A stretch of DNA of 64,000 nt from assembly GCF_900142535.1 (NCBI RefSeq), contig NZ_FRBE01000015.1:1-64000 (forward strand). The letters are read 5' to 3'. The translations under genes and the position numbers were made by a program. The notes under the pieces are model-generated. The model saw only the letters and a program-made list of their open reading frames with translations, was not told where the DNA came from and made no database searches. Shown one piece after another: positions 1-9,084 of the stretch (its first letter is position 1; every line of letters begins with the position of its first letter). Source of the DNA: Fibrobacter sp. UWEL. GTDB taxonomy: Bacteria; Fibrobacterota; Fibrobacteria; Fibrobacterales; Fibrobacteraceae.

Positions 1-318
1 GACCGGTCTAGCTTTCGTTTCTTTCGTTTCGGCTCTCTCGTTCGGAGGTGAGGCCAATTATAGAATTTTCGGGAGGAATGTCAAGGGAAATTCTCGAAAA
101 AAATTCACTTTTTTTCACTTTTTTCGCTAGCAACGAAATCTACCCACACTTCAGCACGACTTATTCACATTCTATTCACAACTTTCTTTCTATGCCTGGC
201 GATAATTTCCGCCGATGGCCCGATTTTTTCCGGAATCTTTTTCAAAAATCCTTGCGGATTTTCTTCTGCGGGGTCAAAAATTCTGAAAAATTGCCTTCAA
301 CAGGAGCCAAAAAGTGTT
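1..318. other. Gene-free spacer with DnaA-box-like sequences
   Basis: I see no convincing gene here. Bases 161-169 read TTATTCACA, which fits the relaxed DnaA-box consensus TTATNCACA, and 172-180 read CTATTCACA, one base off. The rest is AT-rich with long T runs. The same TATTCAC motif recurs in other AT-rich spacers of the window. Confidence 0.45.
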
Positions 319-1056
319 TTAGACTCGGGTTTTCATCCTTTTCGCCAGGTTTTTGATGGCTTTTTGCTCGATCTTTCGGGTTTTCTCACGGGAGAAGCCG
401 CACTTGGCACCAATTTCCTCCAGGGAGGGGCGTTTTTCGGGACCATAGTGGAGGCGAAGAACTTTCTGGGCGTTTACGTCCAAAGTTTGGACGCATTGGT
501 TCAGGAAGGTGATGGTTTCCTGGTGTGTAAAACGTTGTTCGGGATTTTCCGCTTTGTCAGGAATGTCCAGGTCCAATACGAAAGTGGGCGTACAGCTTTT
601 GCTGATGCACAGGCTCAGATACTTCTGGATCCACGGGCGGGCATAGGCTTCGAAGGGCACACCGTATTCCGGCAGAAAGCTATCCATGGCGCGCAGCATT
701 CCCTTGGCTCCTTCCTGGATGAGATCGGATGATTCCTGAGTGGGGTGGCTGTACTTCTTGGCCATGGATTTCACCAGAGGCATGTAGCGGATTGCCAGGG
801 CGTTACGAACAAACTCCCACTCGCCATAAATTTTCTGGAGGTGAGTCCACCAGCCTCGACTGAGACCGTGGCGAACGCAGGCTTCGTAAGTGAGGCTCCG
901 GACGTTCCAGAGGAAATCCAGCATTTGGCGATTGGATTGAAAAGAAGGCTGATGGCAAGACGAGTCGGGCAGAGAGCTGCCACAGAAGACCGCACCTAAA
1001 TCAAGGATTTCGTTCCGGAGGCTAGCCAGCCGATTGAAAGAAATATTTCGCCCCAT
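319..1056 (-). CDS. RNA polymerase sigma factor, sigma-70 family
   Basis: A 245-residue sigma-70-type factor that would direct core RNA polymerase to a promoter class. Region 2 is visible at about residues 84-152 (YMPLVKSMAKKY, SSDLIQEGAKGMLRAMDSF, the aromatic-rich AYARPWIQKY). Region 4 lies at about 182-243, with helix-turn-helix SLEEIGAKCGFSREKTRKIE near the C-terminus. It is shorter than housekeeping RpoD and lacks region 1.1. The N-terminal 80 residues are not recognisable and are rich in Cys and Ser. A CATATT box sits six bases before the ATG, so translation is probably leaderless. No anti-sigma gene is adjacent. The regulon is unknown. Confidence 0.85.
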   Translation of the reverse strand: MGRNISFNRLASLRNEILDLGAVFCGSSLPDSSCHQPSFQSNRQMLDFLWNVRSLTYEACVRHGLSRGWWTHLQKIYGEWEFVRNALAIRYMPLVKSMAKKYSHPTQESSDLIQEGAKGMLRAMDSFLPEYGVPFEAYARPWIQKYLSLCISKSCTPTFVLDLDIPDKAENPEQRFTHQETITFLNQCVQTLDVNAQKVLRLHYGPEKRPSLEEIGAKCGFSREKTRKIEQKAIKNLAKRMKTRV

Positions 1057-1164
1057 GCCCTAAATATGGCAAAATCCCGGGGCGGGTGGCAAGAGGAAAT
1101 TTTTTGATTTTTCGACAGGACTATCGTTCTACCCTCAGGGGGCCACTCGCTTCCCTTAATTCCA

Positions 1165-2544
1165 TTATAAGTCGTTCGTGGAGCTGTCGGCAGCTATTTC
1201 ACTTTTCTGTTCGGGAGTGTTCGAAAACCGAGCGTTACCACCTATGAGGGCTTGCAAACGTTTCCGATCTTCTTCGCGAATCTTTTGCATGGCTTCCTTA
1301 TTCAGCGAATCAACTTCGGCTAAAAATTCTGCGGAGGGCGAGGAATCCAAGATGTATTGCTCAAGCCTCAACCTAACCACTTTCAACTTGAAGTTGAGAA
1401 CCCAGATTTCGGTGTCGCTGCCTGCGCGGACCGGCGGACCCCAGGAATCCACACCGGAACTGACCAGCCAGTGGATGTCATTGAGGAAACCCTCGCCATA
1501 GGCCAAAGGCCAGATCCAATTAATGAGGATATTGCCCGGGAAGAACTGACCGTCATGAGTGTGACCGGAGAGAGCGAGATCCGGGCGGAATTCACCCAGG
1601 TCTTCCTCTACGCCCTTGGGCTGATGGTCCATGATAATCCAGGGGACAAAATGCTTATCCTTAATAAGCTGGGCAGCCATGGGATGGGCTTCGGCCAATT
1701 CCTTTAGACTCTTTCGAGGTTCATCAAAGACGCGAGCCTTCTGGTAATCCCTACGCCCGGTAAAGCAGGCGGTAGGAACACAAGCGGAAGAATCATCCAG
1801 AACAAGCCAGCCATTTTTGCGGAGGAAACCTTCGGGATCGGAACCGGAGCGTTCCATGAAGGCTTCGTGATTACCGTTGATGGCCACGGCAGCGATTCTT
1901 GCAGTGGCTGCCAGACGCTGCAGCAACTTGTCGTAACCTTCTTCAGTCAGGACGGCATCATGGACGTCCGCCAGATCGCCACCAAAGAGAATGAAGCTAG
2001 GCTTGATGGAATCGCACTGGGCAATAAGACGCTCCAGCTTTTCCTTTTGGAAGATGGGATCAATATGAAGGTCACTGAAGAACACGGCCTTGAAATCGCG
2101 AGATTCCGCAGAACTTTCATAAACGGTTACGGGAACATCCAGAGTGCGGGTCTTGTAATCGTCATTGTTGGGAATACCATAGGCCAGTAACCAGAAGGTC
2201 AGCAGGATTGTGATTGCAAGGACCGCGCGGACGCCATTACGAACAAAGTCTGTCTTGTACTGGATGTGACCTTTTTTCCTTTTGGCCCTACGTACAATCC
2301 ATCGGACGACGCAAACCAGATCCCACAGGAGAAACATCCAGAGAGCCTGACAAAGCCAGATAACCATGATGCACTGGATCCAGCTGAAGAATGCAGAATT
2401 CTGACGGGCAAGGAAGAAACTGCCGAAAGTCAAAATGATGGGAAGTCCTGCCATGAGGACACCCCTGCTACCGTCGGCAACCTTACGGAGGTTGAGGTAC
2501 AGAACTAGAACGGCTACAAAGGGAAGAATTAAAAAAGCGATCAT
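1165..2544 (-). CDS. Membrane-anchored calcineurin-like metallophosphoesterase
   Basis: A 459-residue protein with three or four hydrophobic segments in the first 135 residues, then a metallophosphoesterase domain. The metal-binding blocks are present in order: FSDLHIDP, GGDLADVHD, NGNHEAF, and GHTHDGQF after IMDHQP. This layout matches the YkuE-type membrane phosphoesterases, some of which cleave UDP-diacylglucosamine or other phosphodiesters; the substrate here cannot be read from sequence. The C-terminal 70 residues are charged and low in complexity. The start is ATG preceded by AAGGAA, and a TAATTT box lies just upstream. Confidence 0.85.
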   Translation of the reverse strand: MIAFLILPFVAVLVLYLNLRKVADGSRGVLMAGLPIILTFGSFFLARQNSAFFSWIQCIMVIWLCQALWMFLLWDLVCVVRWIVRRAKRKKGHIQYKTDFVRNGVRAVLAITILLTFWLLAYGIPNNDDYKTRTLDVPVTVYESSAESRDFKAVFFSDLHIDPIFQKEKLERLIAQCDSIKPSFILFGGDLADVHDAVLTEEGYDKLLQRLAATARIAAVAINGNHEAFMERSGSDPEGFLRKNGWLVLDDSSACVPTACFTGRRDYQKARVFDEPRKSLKELAEAHPMAAQLIKDKHFVPWIIMDHQPKGVEEDLGEFRPDLALSGHTHDGQFFPGNILINWIWPLAYGEGFLNDIHWLVSSGVDSWGPPVRAGSDTEIWVLNFKLKVVRLRLEQYILDSSPSAEFLAEVDSLNKEAMQKIREEDRKRLQALIGGNARFSNTPEQKSEIAADSSTNDL

Positions 2545-2581
2545 TTCCTTAAATTACTAAAATTTTATACGAAAAGTTTTT

Positions 2582-2608
2582 TAGATCCTTCGCTTCGCTC
2601 AGGATGAC
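2582..2608 (+). repeat. Dispersed short repeat, copy 1
   Basis: TAGATCCTTCGCTTCGCTC followed by AGGATGAC. Close copies occur at 32111-32138 (reverse) and 41718-41744, and variants at 37904-37946 and 44074-44101. The copy lies immediately upstream of the antiporter gene and contains an in-frame ATG that could be mistaken for its start. Confidence 0.8.
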
Positions 2609-2630
2609 GCGGTGGAATGTACTACATAAG

Positions 2631-3857
2631 ATGTTATACGTACTCACAGCCATATTGATTGCCTTGTTTGTTTACGGAATCACCCGCGGATTGAGCCTGC
2701 GGGAGCTTGCGGGCTGGGCATGGTCGGGTGTTCGTACGGCAAAAAACATCGCCATCGTGATGCTTCTGGTGGGGGCGCTCACCGCCCTGTGGAGGTCCTG
2801 CGGGACCATTAGCTACATCGTGGACCTTGCATCCGGCGCGTTGAGCCCCGGGCTGTTCCTGCCGGCGGCCTTCCTGCTGAATTCCGCAATTTCTGTCCTG
2901 ACGGGAACTTCCATCGGGACGGCGGCGACCATGGGCGTAATCTGCATGAACGTGGGAATGTCCCTAGGGATTAATCCTGCAATTTGTGGCGGGGCTATTC
3001 TCTCGGGAGCCTATTATGGGGACCGCTGTTCACCGGTTTCTACCAGCGCCCTCCTGGTGGCACAGGTGACAAAGACCAATCTTTACGATAATATCCGCGG
3101 GATGATTCGCACCGGATGGATTCCCACTGTTTTGGCCCTTGCAATTTATGGCACTCTTGGATTTTTGATGAACGGCGGGAGCGCTGATAGTGGCACTGCG
3201 GAAATCCTCAAGTCAGGAACAGCGGAAGCTTTTTCCGCAAAATGGTATCTTGCATTGCCCGCCATTTCCATTCTGGTTTTGGCAATCTTCCGCGTGGATG
3301 TGAAAATCAATATGCTGATCAGCATTGCGATTTCTGCAAGTTTATTCCTGTGCGGCGGAGACGCCGGCAATATGTCCATGTTGGGACATAGCTTTGTGGA
3401 ACTTGGGAAAATCACGTTCCTTGGAATGCTCGGCATGATGAAATTGATTCTGGTGGTTCTGATCTCGCTGACCTTTGCGGGACTGTTCCGAGGCTTAGGT
3501 ATCCTCACCAGAATTCATCAGCTCATTTCAAAAATCTCAGGCAGAATTTCTCCCTTTGGGTGTACCACCTTAACAGCAATCTTTACCAGCGCAGTCGCCT
3601 GTAACCAGACCTTGGCCATTGTGCTGACCAACGAAATTTGCGAGGGTGTCATGCCCAACGAGAAACAGCGCGCCATCGCCATTGAAAATACCGCCGTAAT
3701 CATTGCGCCGCTGGTCCCCTGGACTGTGGCAAGCCTAGTACCCCTAGGAACCATAGGCGCACCCACCTCCAGCATCCTTTTTGCATTCTTCCTGATTTTA
3801 ACGCCAGTGATTCAAATGGCGGCTGGTTTGAAAAGTCGCCATTTACTTCCTGGATAG
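2631..3857 (+). CDS. NhaC-family Na+/H+ antiporter
   Basis: A polytopic inner-membrane protein of about 408 residues with roughly ten hydrophobic segments. Motifs typical of the NhaC superfamily are visible: GTSIGTAATMGVICMNVG and GAYYGDRCSPVSTSALLVAQ in the first half, and ACNQTLAIVLTNE with AIAIENTAVIIAPLVPWT in the second. It would exchange Na+ for protons. I choose the ATG at 2631 because the upstream in-frame ATG at 2604 lies inside a dispersed repeat. NhaC proteins are commonly somewhat longer at the N-terminus, so the repeat may have trimmed it. The 3' end overlaps the convergent phosphatase gene by 15 bp. Confidence 0.85.
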   Translation: MLYVLTAILIALFVYGITRGLSLRELAGWAWSGVRTAKNIAIVMLLVGALTALWRSCGTISYIVDLASGALSPGLFLPAAFLLNSAISVLTGTSIGTAATMGVICMNVGMSLGINPAICGGAILSGAYYGDRCSPVSTSALLVAQVTKTNLYDNIRGMIRTGWIPTVLALAIYGTLGFLMNGGSADSGTAEILKSGTAEAFSAKWYLALPAISILVLAIFRVDVKINMLISIAISASLFLCGGDAGNMSMLGHSFVELGKITFLGMLGMMKLILVVLISLTFAGLFRGLGILTRIHQLISKISGRISPFGCTTLTAIFTSAVACNQTLAIVLTNEICEGVMPNEKQRAIAIENTAVIIAPLVPWTVASLVPLGTIGAPTSSILFAFFLILTPVIQMAAGLKSRHLLPG

Positions 3858-4382
3858 GATATGCTCTAGAAGGCCGTCGCAGCCTTCATTCACATCGCGC
3901 CAGGTGGCGTCAAAATTTCCCGTGTACCACGGATCCGCCACATCGCCGGGACGGCTCGTCCAATCCATCATGAGGGAAACTTTTTTGCGTTTCTGTGAAT
4001 CGCTGGCCGGTGCGTCGCCAGTCTCAAAGGCATAACTTTCCCTGTTAATATTCCAGCGGAGATTTCGCAGGTTGTTACGATCCATCAGGATGATGTAATC
4101 GTAATAGTCGTAATCCCGCTGGTTCATCTGGCGGGCCGCATGGCCACTGCAGTCAATGCCCTTGGAGTTCAGCAGGCGACGAGCGGGAGGATAAACCGGA
4201 TTGCCAATTTCTTCTGTGGAGGTGGCTGCAGAAGCGATTTCGAAATCCGCGGCGGTCAAACCGCAATCTCTACCGGATGCAACGCCTTCGCGGGTAAGTT
4301 CCGCCACCTTATGCTTCATGACGAATTCCGCCATAGGGCTTCTGCAAATGTTTCCGTGACACACAAAAAGAATCTTGATCAT
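3843..4382 (-). CDS. Low-molecular-weight protein tyrosine phosphatase
   Basis: A 179-residue cytoplasmic phosphatase. The P-loop CHGNICRSP gives nucleophile Cys8 and Arg14, and the general-acid loop DPWYTGNF is near residue 151. Those features define the family, which dephosphorylates phosphotyrosine, often on polysaccharide-export kinases; no such kinase is in the window. It is about 20 residues longer than the usual 155-160, with extra sequence before the acid loop. TAAATT lies seven bases before the ATG with no Shine-Dalgarno sequence, which suggests a leaderless message. Confidence 0.92.
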   Translation of the reverse strand: MIKILFVCHGNICRSPMAEFVMKHKVAELTREGVASGRDCGLTAADFEIASAATSTEEIGNPVYPPARRLLNSKGIDCSGHAARQMNQRDYDYYDYIILMDRNNLRNLRWNINRESYAFETGDAPASDSQKRKKVSLMMDWTSRPGDVADPWYTGNFDATWRDVNEGCDGLLEHILSRK

Positions 4383-4409
4383 AATACCAAATTTAATTTT
4401 TTGCGGGGT

Positions 4410-4874
4410 CTACAATTCGATCGTTTCTTCGTCGCTCTTGATAAAATTCACGAGGCGTTCCAAAGTGAGGTCTGCGCCCATGGAGCCCGCCACCATCTGG
4501 GAGCGTAAGGAACATTCCCATACGACGGCAACGCGAATGCCTTGCAGCGAAAGCTGATGTTGGGTCTTGATGTCACGTACGATGTTGTTGTCGAACTTTT
4601 CATTCCAGAAAGCCGCATTGGATTTTGGTCTGGTGGTGAGCTTGCAGCCATGCTGATGCCAGAAGCAACCGTTGACGAAAATGGCTACACCATATTTCTG
4701 CACGAAAATATCCGGGGTGCCGGGCAGATCTCGCCTGTGGAGGCGGTACCTTAATCCAGCACGAAACAGAGCCTTACGTACAATCACCTCCGGCTTCGTA
4801 TCTTCGGAATGAACCGCCCCCATCATCTGGGAGCGAGTCATAGGCTTGCGCTTTCGTGTTTTACGTTTACTCAT
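4410..4874 (-). CDS. vsr: Very short patch repair endonuclease
   Basis: A 154-residue Vsr-type nuclease, which nicks beside T:G mismatches made when 5-methylcytosine deaminates. Family motifs are present: MTRSQMMGAVHSEDTKPE at the N-terminus, LPGTPDIFVQKYGVAIFV with the catalytic Asp, and NGCFWHQHGC with metal and zinc ligands. Vsr genes normally sit beside a cytosine-5 methyltransferase, and none is present here, so the partner is elsewhere or lost. The lysine/arginine-rich N-terminal ten residues are typical. Confidence 0.9.
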   Translation of the reverse strand: MSKRKTRKRKPMTRSQMMGAVHSEDTKPEVIVRKALFRAGLRYRLHRRDLPGTPDIFVQKYGVAIFVNGCFWHQHGCKLTTRPKSNAAFWNEKFDNNIVRDIKTQHQLSLQGIRVAVVWECSLRSQMVAGSMGADLTLERLVNFIKSDEETIEL

Positions 4875-4903
4875 GGGTATTCAAAATAGTAGAAAATGAA
4901 TAC

Positions 4904-4933
4904 AAAAAGAACGGGCTACACGAGGTAACCCGT
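4904..4933 (-). terminator. Intrinsic terminator upstream of the CE15 stop side
   Basis: On the minus strand ACGGGTTAC, a five-base loop and GTAGCCCGT form a nine-pair stem with one G-U pair, followed by TCTTTTTG. It lies just downstream of the CE15 gene stop at 4962. Confidence 0.8.
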
Positions 4934-4961
4934 CTTTGGTTTCGGGAGGGGTAAAAGTATT

Positions 4962-6434
4962 TTAGGGAGCAAGCGTAGGCGTTTCCCAGTCAATCCAATC
5001 CGCCTTGGTAAAGTTCACCGAGTAATTGCCCTTATCGATTTTACCTGTGGTAGCAGGTTTTTCCAGCAAGTATTTATTCACGAAGTCCTTCACTTCGTCA
5101 TACTGCGAGTTGGGCAAGGTGCAATGCATGTGATCGCCCATCTTGCTAAAGGTAAAGGCATCTTCTGCACCGAGTGCCACAAAGATTTCCTTGGTACTCA
5201 TGGCATTGTGATAGGAGGGATTTTCGCCCAGCCAGTCCCAGCCCTGATTGTCTAAAACCAGAAGGCCACGGGGAGCCACCATGCCTGTCAACATATGATG
5301 ATCGGTAGGAAGGTTATAGGTGTTATTGTCCTTGTAATTGCAGAAACTGCTCTTGAACCAGGCGGCCTCAGTGCAGGCGCTGCTCAAAGGCTGTGCCTTG
5401 CTATCCTTGAGAACGCTACGCCAGTTGGAGGCACCACCGGAACCTGATTCCTGCGGAATGACCAGAGCAAAACGTGCATCAAATGCACCTGCGACCAGAG
5501 CGCCCTTGCCCCAGCGAGAGCAACCTGTTACACCCATGTGGTGTACATCAATACCTGCCTCGGGAGTAACTTCCAGAGCGTCGATGACACGGCTCATGCC
5601 CCAAGCCCAGGCAATCAGCGCACCAGCGGAATGGCTACTGCCATACAAGTCATAGAAGGGACCTGTGCCGCGATTCTTTTCGGGAGCAACTTTATCGGGA
5701 TCGAAGCTAATGGTGGCAACGCCCATGCCATCGTAAGAGGAGCCCAGGCTACCGCCACCAAATCCGATAATGGCGGGAACAGGCTTGTCGGCGGTGCCAT
5801 TCCCCTTGATGGTCACGTCAAAGGAAACAGTCTTTCCTTTATCTGTAACGCTCACGGTGAGTGTTCCGGCGGAATACTTGCCGCTCACTTTTTCCGGATG
5901 GTTCGGCTTGACGCCGAATTCCGTTTCCTGGAACATAGTGCTGATTTCTTCGCGACGGCACTTCCAGTCGGACTGGGAGGAAACCTTGGAACCATCAATC
6001 TTCTTGAAGGGATCCGGAAGCAGCTTGTTGCTTGTACCCGAAGGAACTTTCACTTCGGGACATTCATCGCTGAAGTCTTCCTTGAAAGTATTTGCAACAG
6101 CGGGGGCTTCGCTGGAACTGGAAATTTCCTGAGAGGATGAAGAAACTGGAACAGGCTCCTGAGATTCCACTGAGGAAGAGGAAACTTCTGGAACGGGATC
6201 CCGGGATTCCGCCGATGAGGAAGATGCCACAGGACCAGCGCTAGACACGGGGCTAGGCACGGAGCTGGAAAGCGCTTCACTACTGTAAAGCACGTCGCTA
6301 CTCGACGATTCTAGAACCGGTTCCGATGAAGGATTATTGTTTGATGAGGGATTACCATCATCGCCACAGGCGTTCAACATGAACAACCCAAAAACAGCCG
6401 TGGATGCCACGGTCAACACACTCGCTCTCTTCAT
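4962..6434 (-). CDS. CE15 glucuronoyl esterase lipoprotein
   Basis: A 490-residue exported enzyme predicted to cut the ester between glucuronic acid on xylan and lignin alcohols. A lipoprotein signal ends at Cys23 (GLFMLNACGDD), followed by a serine-rich linker of about 110 residues. The alpha/beta-hydrolase domain has GCSRWGKG with the catalytic Ser near residue 305, the CE15-typical IPQESGSGG, and His in GDHMHC near the end. I start at ATG 6434 because a proper signal peptide begins there; the upstream in-frame ATG gives an implausible charged extension. It fits the cell-wall enzymes at 57.8-62.8 kb. Confidence 0.9.
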   Translation of the reverse strand: MKRASVLTVASTAVFGLFMLNACGDDGNPSSNNNPSSEPVLESSSSDVLYSSEALSSSVPSPVSSAGPVASSSSAESRDPVPEVSSSSVESQEPVPVSSSSQEISSSSEAPAVANTFKEDFSDECPEVKVPSGTSNKLLPDPFKKIDGSKVSSQSDWKCRREEISTMFQETEFGVKPNHPEKVSGKYSAGTLTVSVTDKGKTVSFDVTIKGNGTADKPVPAIIGFGGGSLGSSYDGMGVATISFDPDKVAPEKNRGTGPFYDLYGSSHSAGALIAWAWGMSRVIDALEVTPEAGIDVHHMGVTGCSRWGKGALVAGAFDARFALVIPQESGSGGASNWRSVLKDSKAQPLSSACTEAAWFKSSFCNYKDNNTYNLPTDHHMLTGMVAPRGLLVLDNQGWDWLGENPSYHNAMSTKEIFVALGAEDAFTFSKMGDHMHCTLPNSQYDEVKDFVNKYLLEKPATTGKIDKGNYSVNFTKADWIDWETPTLAP

Positions 6435-6571
6435 AATTACCCAATCGCCCCGATTTAATTCCATCCTTTTCGGGGCTGTTACCAAAATAATCTATTTTGT
6501 GAGAATAATCACCCCCACTTTTGTAAAAAGTGTTGTAATAAATAACGAGCGATAGTTGGCGAGATATTCAA

Positions 6572-7846
6572 ATGAAAGTTCAAGATCGTTTTTTAAAGTA
6601 CGTGAGTTTTACCACCACCAGCGATGAAAATTCCGAAGCCTGCCCTAGTACCAAACAGCAGTTTGATCTAGGCAAGTATTTGGCAGAAGAGCTGGTGGAG
6701 ATTGGCCTTGAGCAGGTCATGATCGACGAACACTGCTATGTGTACGGCCTGCTTCCCGCAACGCCGGGACATGAAAACGACGACGCCATCGCATTCATTA
6801 GCCATATGGATACATCGCCGGACTTTAGCGGTGTAAATGTGAAACCCCAGATTATTGAAAATTATGACGGCGGCGACGTGATGCTGGGAGCAGGTCGCGG
6901 GCCCAACGGCGGGCCTATCGCAGTCTTGAAGGTAGCGGACTTCCCCACACTCAAAAGCCTGAAGGGACGCACTCTGATTACTACCGATGGCACCACTTTG
7001 CTAGGCGCCGACGACAAGGCAGGCATTGCAGAAATCATGACCGCCATGGAAGAATTGGCAGCCACTGATCGCCATGCCGAAAGTCGCGGTTACGAGAACT
7101 TGGCGGGCCACGGGGACATTTGGGTTTGCTTCACTCCCGACGAAGAAATCGGACGTGGAGCTGACTTGGTGAATCTGGATTACATGAAGGCAAAGTATGC
7201 TTACACCGTTGACGGCGGCTATGAAGGTGACATTGCCTACGAGAATTTCAATGCGGCCAGCGCGAAGTTCACGATCCACGGGAAGGGAGTCCATCCCGGC
7301 GAAGCCAAAGACATTATGAAGAACGCAAGCCTGATGGCAGCAGAAATCGCCATGGCATTGCCCGCGGATGAAACGCCTGCAACTACCGAAGGCCACCAGG
7401 GTTTTTATCACCTGACAGACATGAGTGGAGACGTAACCGAAGCCACCCTCTGTTACATCGTGCGAGATCACGACCAGACCCGCTTCGAACAGCGTCAGGA
7501 ATTTTTGCGAGGAATCGCTACCCGCTTTAACGAAAAGTTCGGCGGTACAGAAACTGCACCCGTGGTGGAGCTGCAGCTGAAGCACTCCTACAGCAATATG
7601 CTGCAGGTCATTGAAAAGTGCCCCGAAGTTTTGGAGCGGGCAAAGAACGCTATTGAGGCTGTAGGCGTGAAGCCCGTCAGCGAGCCCGTTCGTGGTGGAA
7701 CCGATGGCGCAAAACTCAGCTTCATGGGACTGCCCTGCCCCAACCTGGGTACTGGCGGATACGGCTACCACGGCCCCTTCGAACATGTGTCCGTCGAAGC
7801 CCTGGAAGCCGTGGTGAAGATTATCAAGAAAATCGCCTGCGAATAA
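6572..7846 (+). CDS. pepT: Peptidase T (tripeptide aminopeptidase)
   Basis: A 424-residue cytoplasmic M20B metallopeptidase that removes the N-terminal residue from tripeptides. Metal ligands are visible: His78 and Asp80 in ISHMDTSP, bridging Asp147 in LGADDKAG, and Glu191-Glu192 in TPDEEIGRG. Full length for PepT and collinear to the end (GTGGYGYHGPFEHV). Single gene, followed by an intrinsic terminator. Confidence 0.96.
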   Translation: MKVQDRFLKYVSFTTTSDENSEACPSTKQQFDLGKYLAEELVEIGLEQVMIDEHCYVYGLLPATPGHENDDAIAFISHMDTSPDFSGVNVKPQIIENYDGGDVMLGAGRGPNGGPIAVLKVADFPTLKSLKGRTLITTDGTTLLGADDKAGIAEIMTAMEELAATDRHAESRGYENLAGHGDIWVCFTPDEEIGRGADLVNLDYMKAKYAYTVDGGYEGDIAYENFNAASAKFTIHGKGVHPGEAKDIMKNASLMAAEIAMALPADETPATTEGHQGFYHLTDMSGDVTEATLCYIVRDHDQTRFEQRQEFLRGIATRFNEKFGGTETAPVVELQLKHSYSNMLQVIEKCPEVLERAKNAIEAVGVKPVSEPVRGGTDGAKLSFMGLPCPNLGTGGYGYHGPFEHVSVEALEAVVKIIKKIACE

Positions 7847-7872
7847 TAATGAATGGTGCCTGACGCATCATG

Positions 7873-7897
7873 AAAAGGGGCTGCGAGGCCCCTTTTT
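7873..7897 (+). terminator. pepT terminator
   Basis: AAAAGGGGC, a six-base loop, GCCCCTTTTT. The perfect stem is followed by a T run, 26 bases after the pepT stop. Confidence 0.85.
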
Positions 7898-7906
7898 GCT
7901 AAATCG

Positions 7907-8139
7907 TAGTGCAAACTCTGCATAAGGAATCAAATTGCACTAGGGTTTACCCCTTGCTACGGAAATCTTTTGGGCTATCGTAGTGTGGATAATGGGTATT
8001 GTCATTTTTTTGCACTACTGTACTAGTGCAAAAATCTTTTATTACGACTATTCGCACTAGCACAAATATTAATTTATCCTAAATTAAAAGAAAATCCTAG
8101 TGCAAATACTTGGATTTACCCAAGTTCGCACTAGGATTT
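7907..8139. repeat. Cluster of TAGTGCAAA palindromes
   Basis: The 322-bp gap between pepT and the acetyltransferase has no gene. It holds repeated TAGTGC/GCACTA motifs at 7907-7915, 7935-7942, 8007-8017, 8024-8034, 8053-8060, 8098-8103 and 8128-8133. Two pairs are inverted repeats: TTTTTGCACTA at 8007-8017 against its complement at 8024-8034, and a larger hairpin at 8092-8139. The latter has 12-bp outer arms (8092-8103, 8128-8139) and 6-bp inner arms (8108-8113, 8120-8125). A perfect DnaA-box sequence TGTGGATAA lies at 7984-7992. Confidence 0.75.
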
Positions 8140-8169
8140 CTCGAATTAGGCTAGTTTTTTGATATATGG

Positions 8170-8889
8170 TTAGCAGAGTTGGCCGGGCAGGACCTTCTTT
8201 TCCTTGGGCGGGAACTGCTTATCGAATTCCTCCGCCTCATTTTCGTCAACGAAATAAGGTGCAGGATCCCGATAGGAACCGCGGATTCCATCAAGGAAAC
8301 CAGGCGTCAATTCCCGAATCAAGAAGTAGGGAGCGTCTCCATCGGGATCATCCGCATAACGGATTCCTCGGGAGGTGGCGACCACAAAGCCGCACTTGCC
8401 GTAGAATTGGACGTTACCGCACATGGCGATACATCCGGCGCCCATCAGGCGGGCCTTTTCCAGCGCATAGTCCAGCAGGAGTTTTCCCAAGCCTTTCCGC
8501 TGCATGTCCGGACGGACGCTAATAGGCCCGAAGGTCATCATGCGAAGGCGACGCGGAACTTCGCCCGACACGCACCGACGCGGTTCTGCCCCCGCGGGCG
8601 ACCCACCCGAAGCAGGGTCCACCAGGATTTCGCTCCAGGCGAACATGACATGAGCGAGAATTTCCCGGCGCGGTTCTTCTTCCGCAGCGGTCCCGCAGTC
8701 AGCGGGCCCTTCCAGCACCAAGCTCAACTCAGGAATGAAATCCGGGTGATTCCTGTAGCAATGCAGAACGTAATGCTCCAGGCATCCCGGGCGGTAAACG
8801 TTCCAGAATGCTTCACGGGTCAAGTTTTCGACAGCGGAAAAATCGGCAGGACATTCCTGTCGGATCGTATATTCAGAATTTTTAGACAT
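8170..8889 (-). CDS. GNAT-family N-acetyltransferase
   Basis: A 239-residue predicted acetyltransferase of the YhbS type. N-terminal IRQECPADFSAVENLTREAF is the usual first strand and helix. The acetyl-CoA loop is ISVRPDMQRKGLGKLLLDYA, followed by GCIAMCGNVQFYGKCGF. An alanine/glycine/proline-rich insert lies between the second and third strands. I start at ATG 8889, which has AGGA eight bases upstream, rather than the in-frame ATG at 8937. The substrate is unknown. Confidence 0.85.
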   Translation of the reverse strand: MSKNSEYTIRQECPADFSAVENLTREAFWNVYRPGCLEHYVLHCYRNHPDFIPELSLVLEGPADCGTAAEEEPRREILAHVMFAWSEILVDPASGGSPAGAEPRRCVSGEVPRRLRMMTFGPISVRPDMQRKGLGKLLLDYALEKARLMGAGCIAMCGNVQFYGKCGFVVATSRGIRYADDPDGDAPYFLIRELTPGFLDGIRGSYRDPAPYFVDENEAEEFDKQFPPKEKKVLPGQLC

Positions 8890-9084
8890 TGTATAATCCT
8901 TTTTTTGTGTGTTTAATACCAGAGGGCTTTTACACAATGTCCAGATTTTGATTTCGGCCGTAGCCGAAGTTATGGATAAAGAACATCCAACTCCGTATAA
9001 AAGGTTCCCCCATAATATATTCCTTTAAAGGCCAAACCGCAACCATCTTTTTTTATAAGGTTATATTTATTTCATAAGAAGGAC

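Noticed and set aside
48-356. Plus-strand open frame at the window start
   Set aside because: Phe/Ser-rich composition, no ribosome-binding site and overlap with the 3' end of the sigma factor gene; no protein similarity seen.
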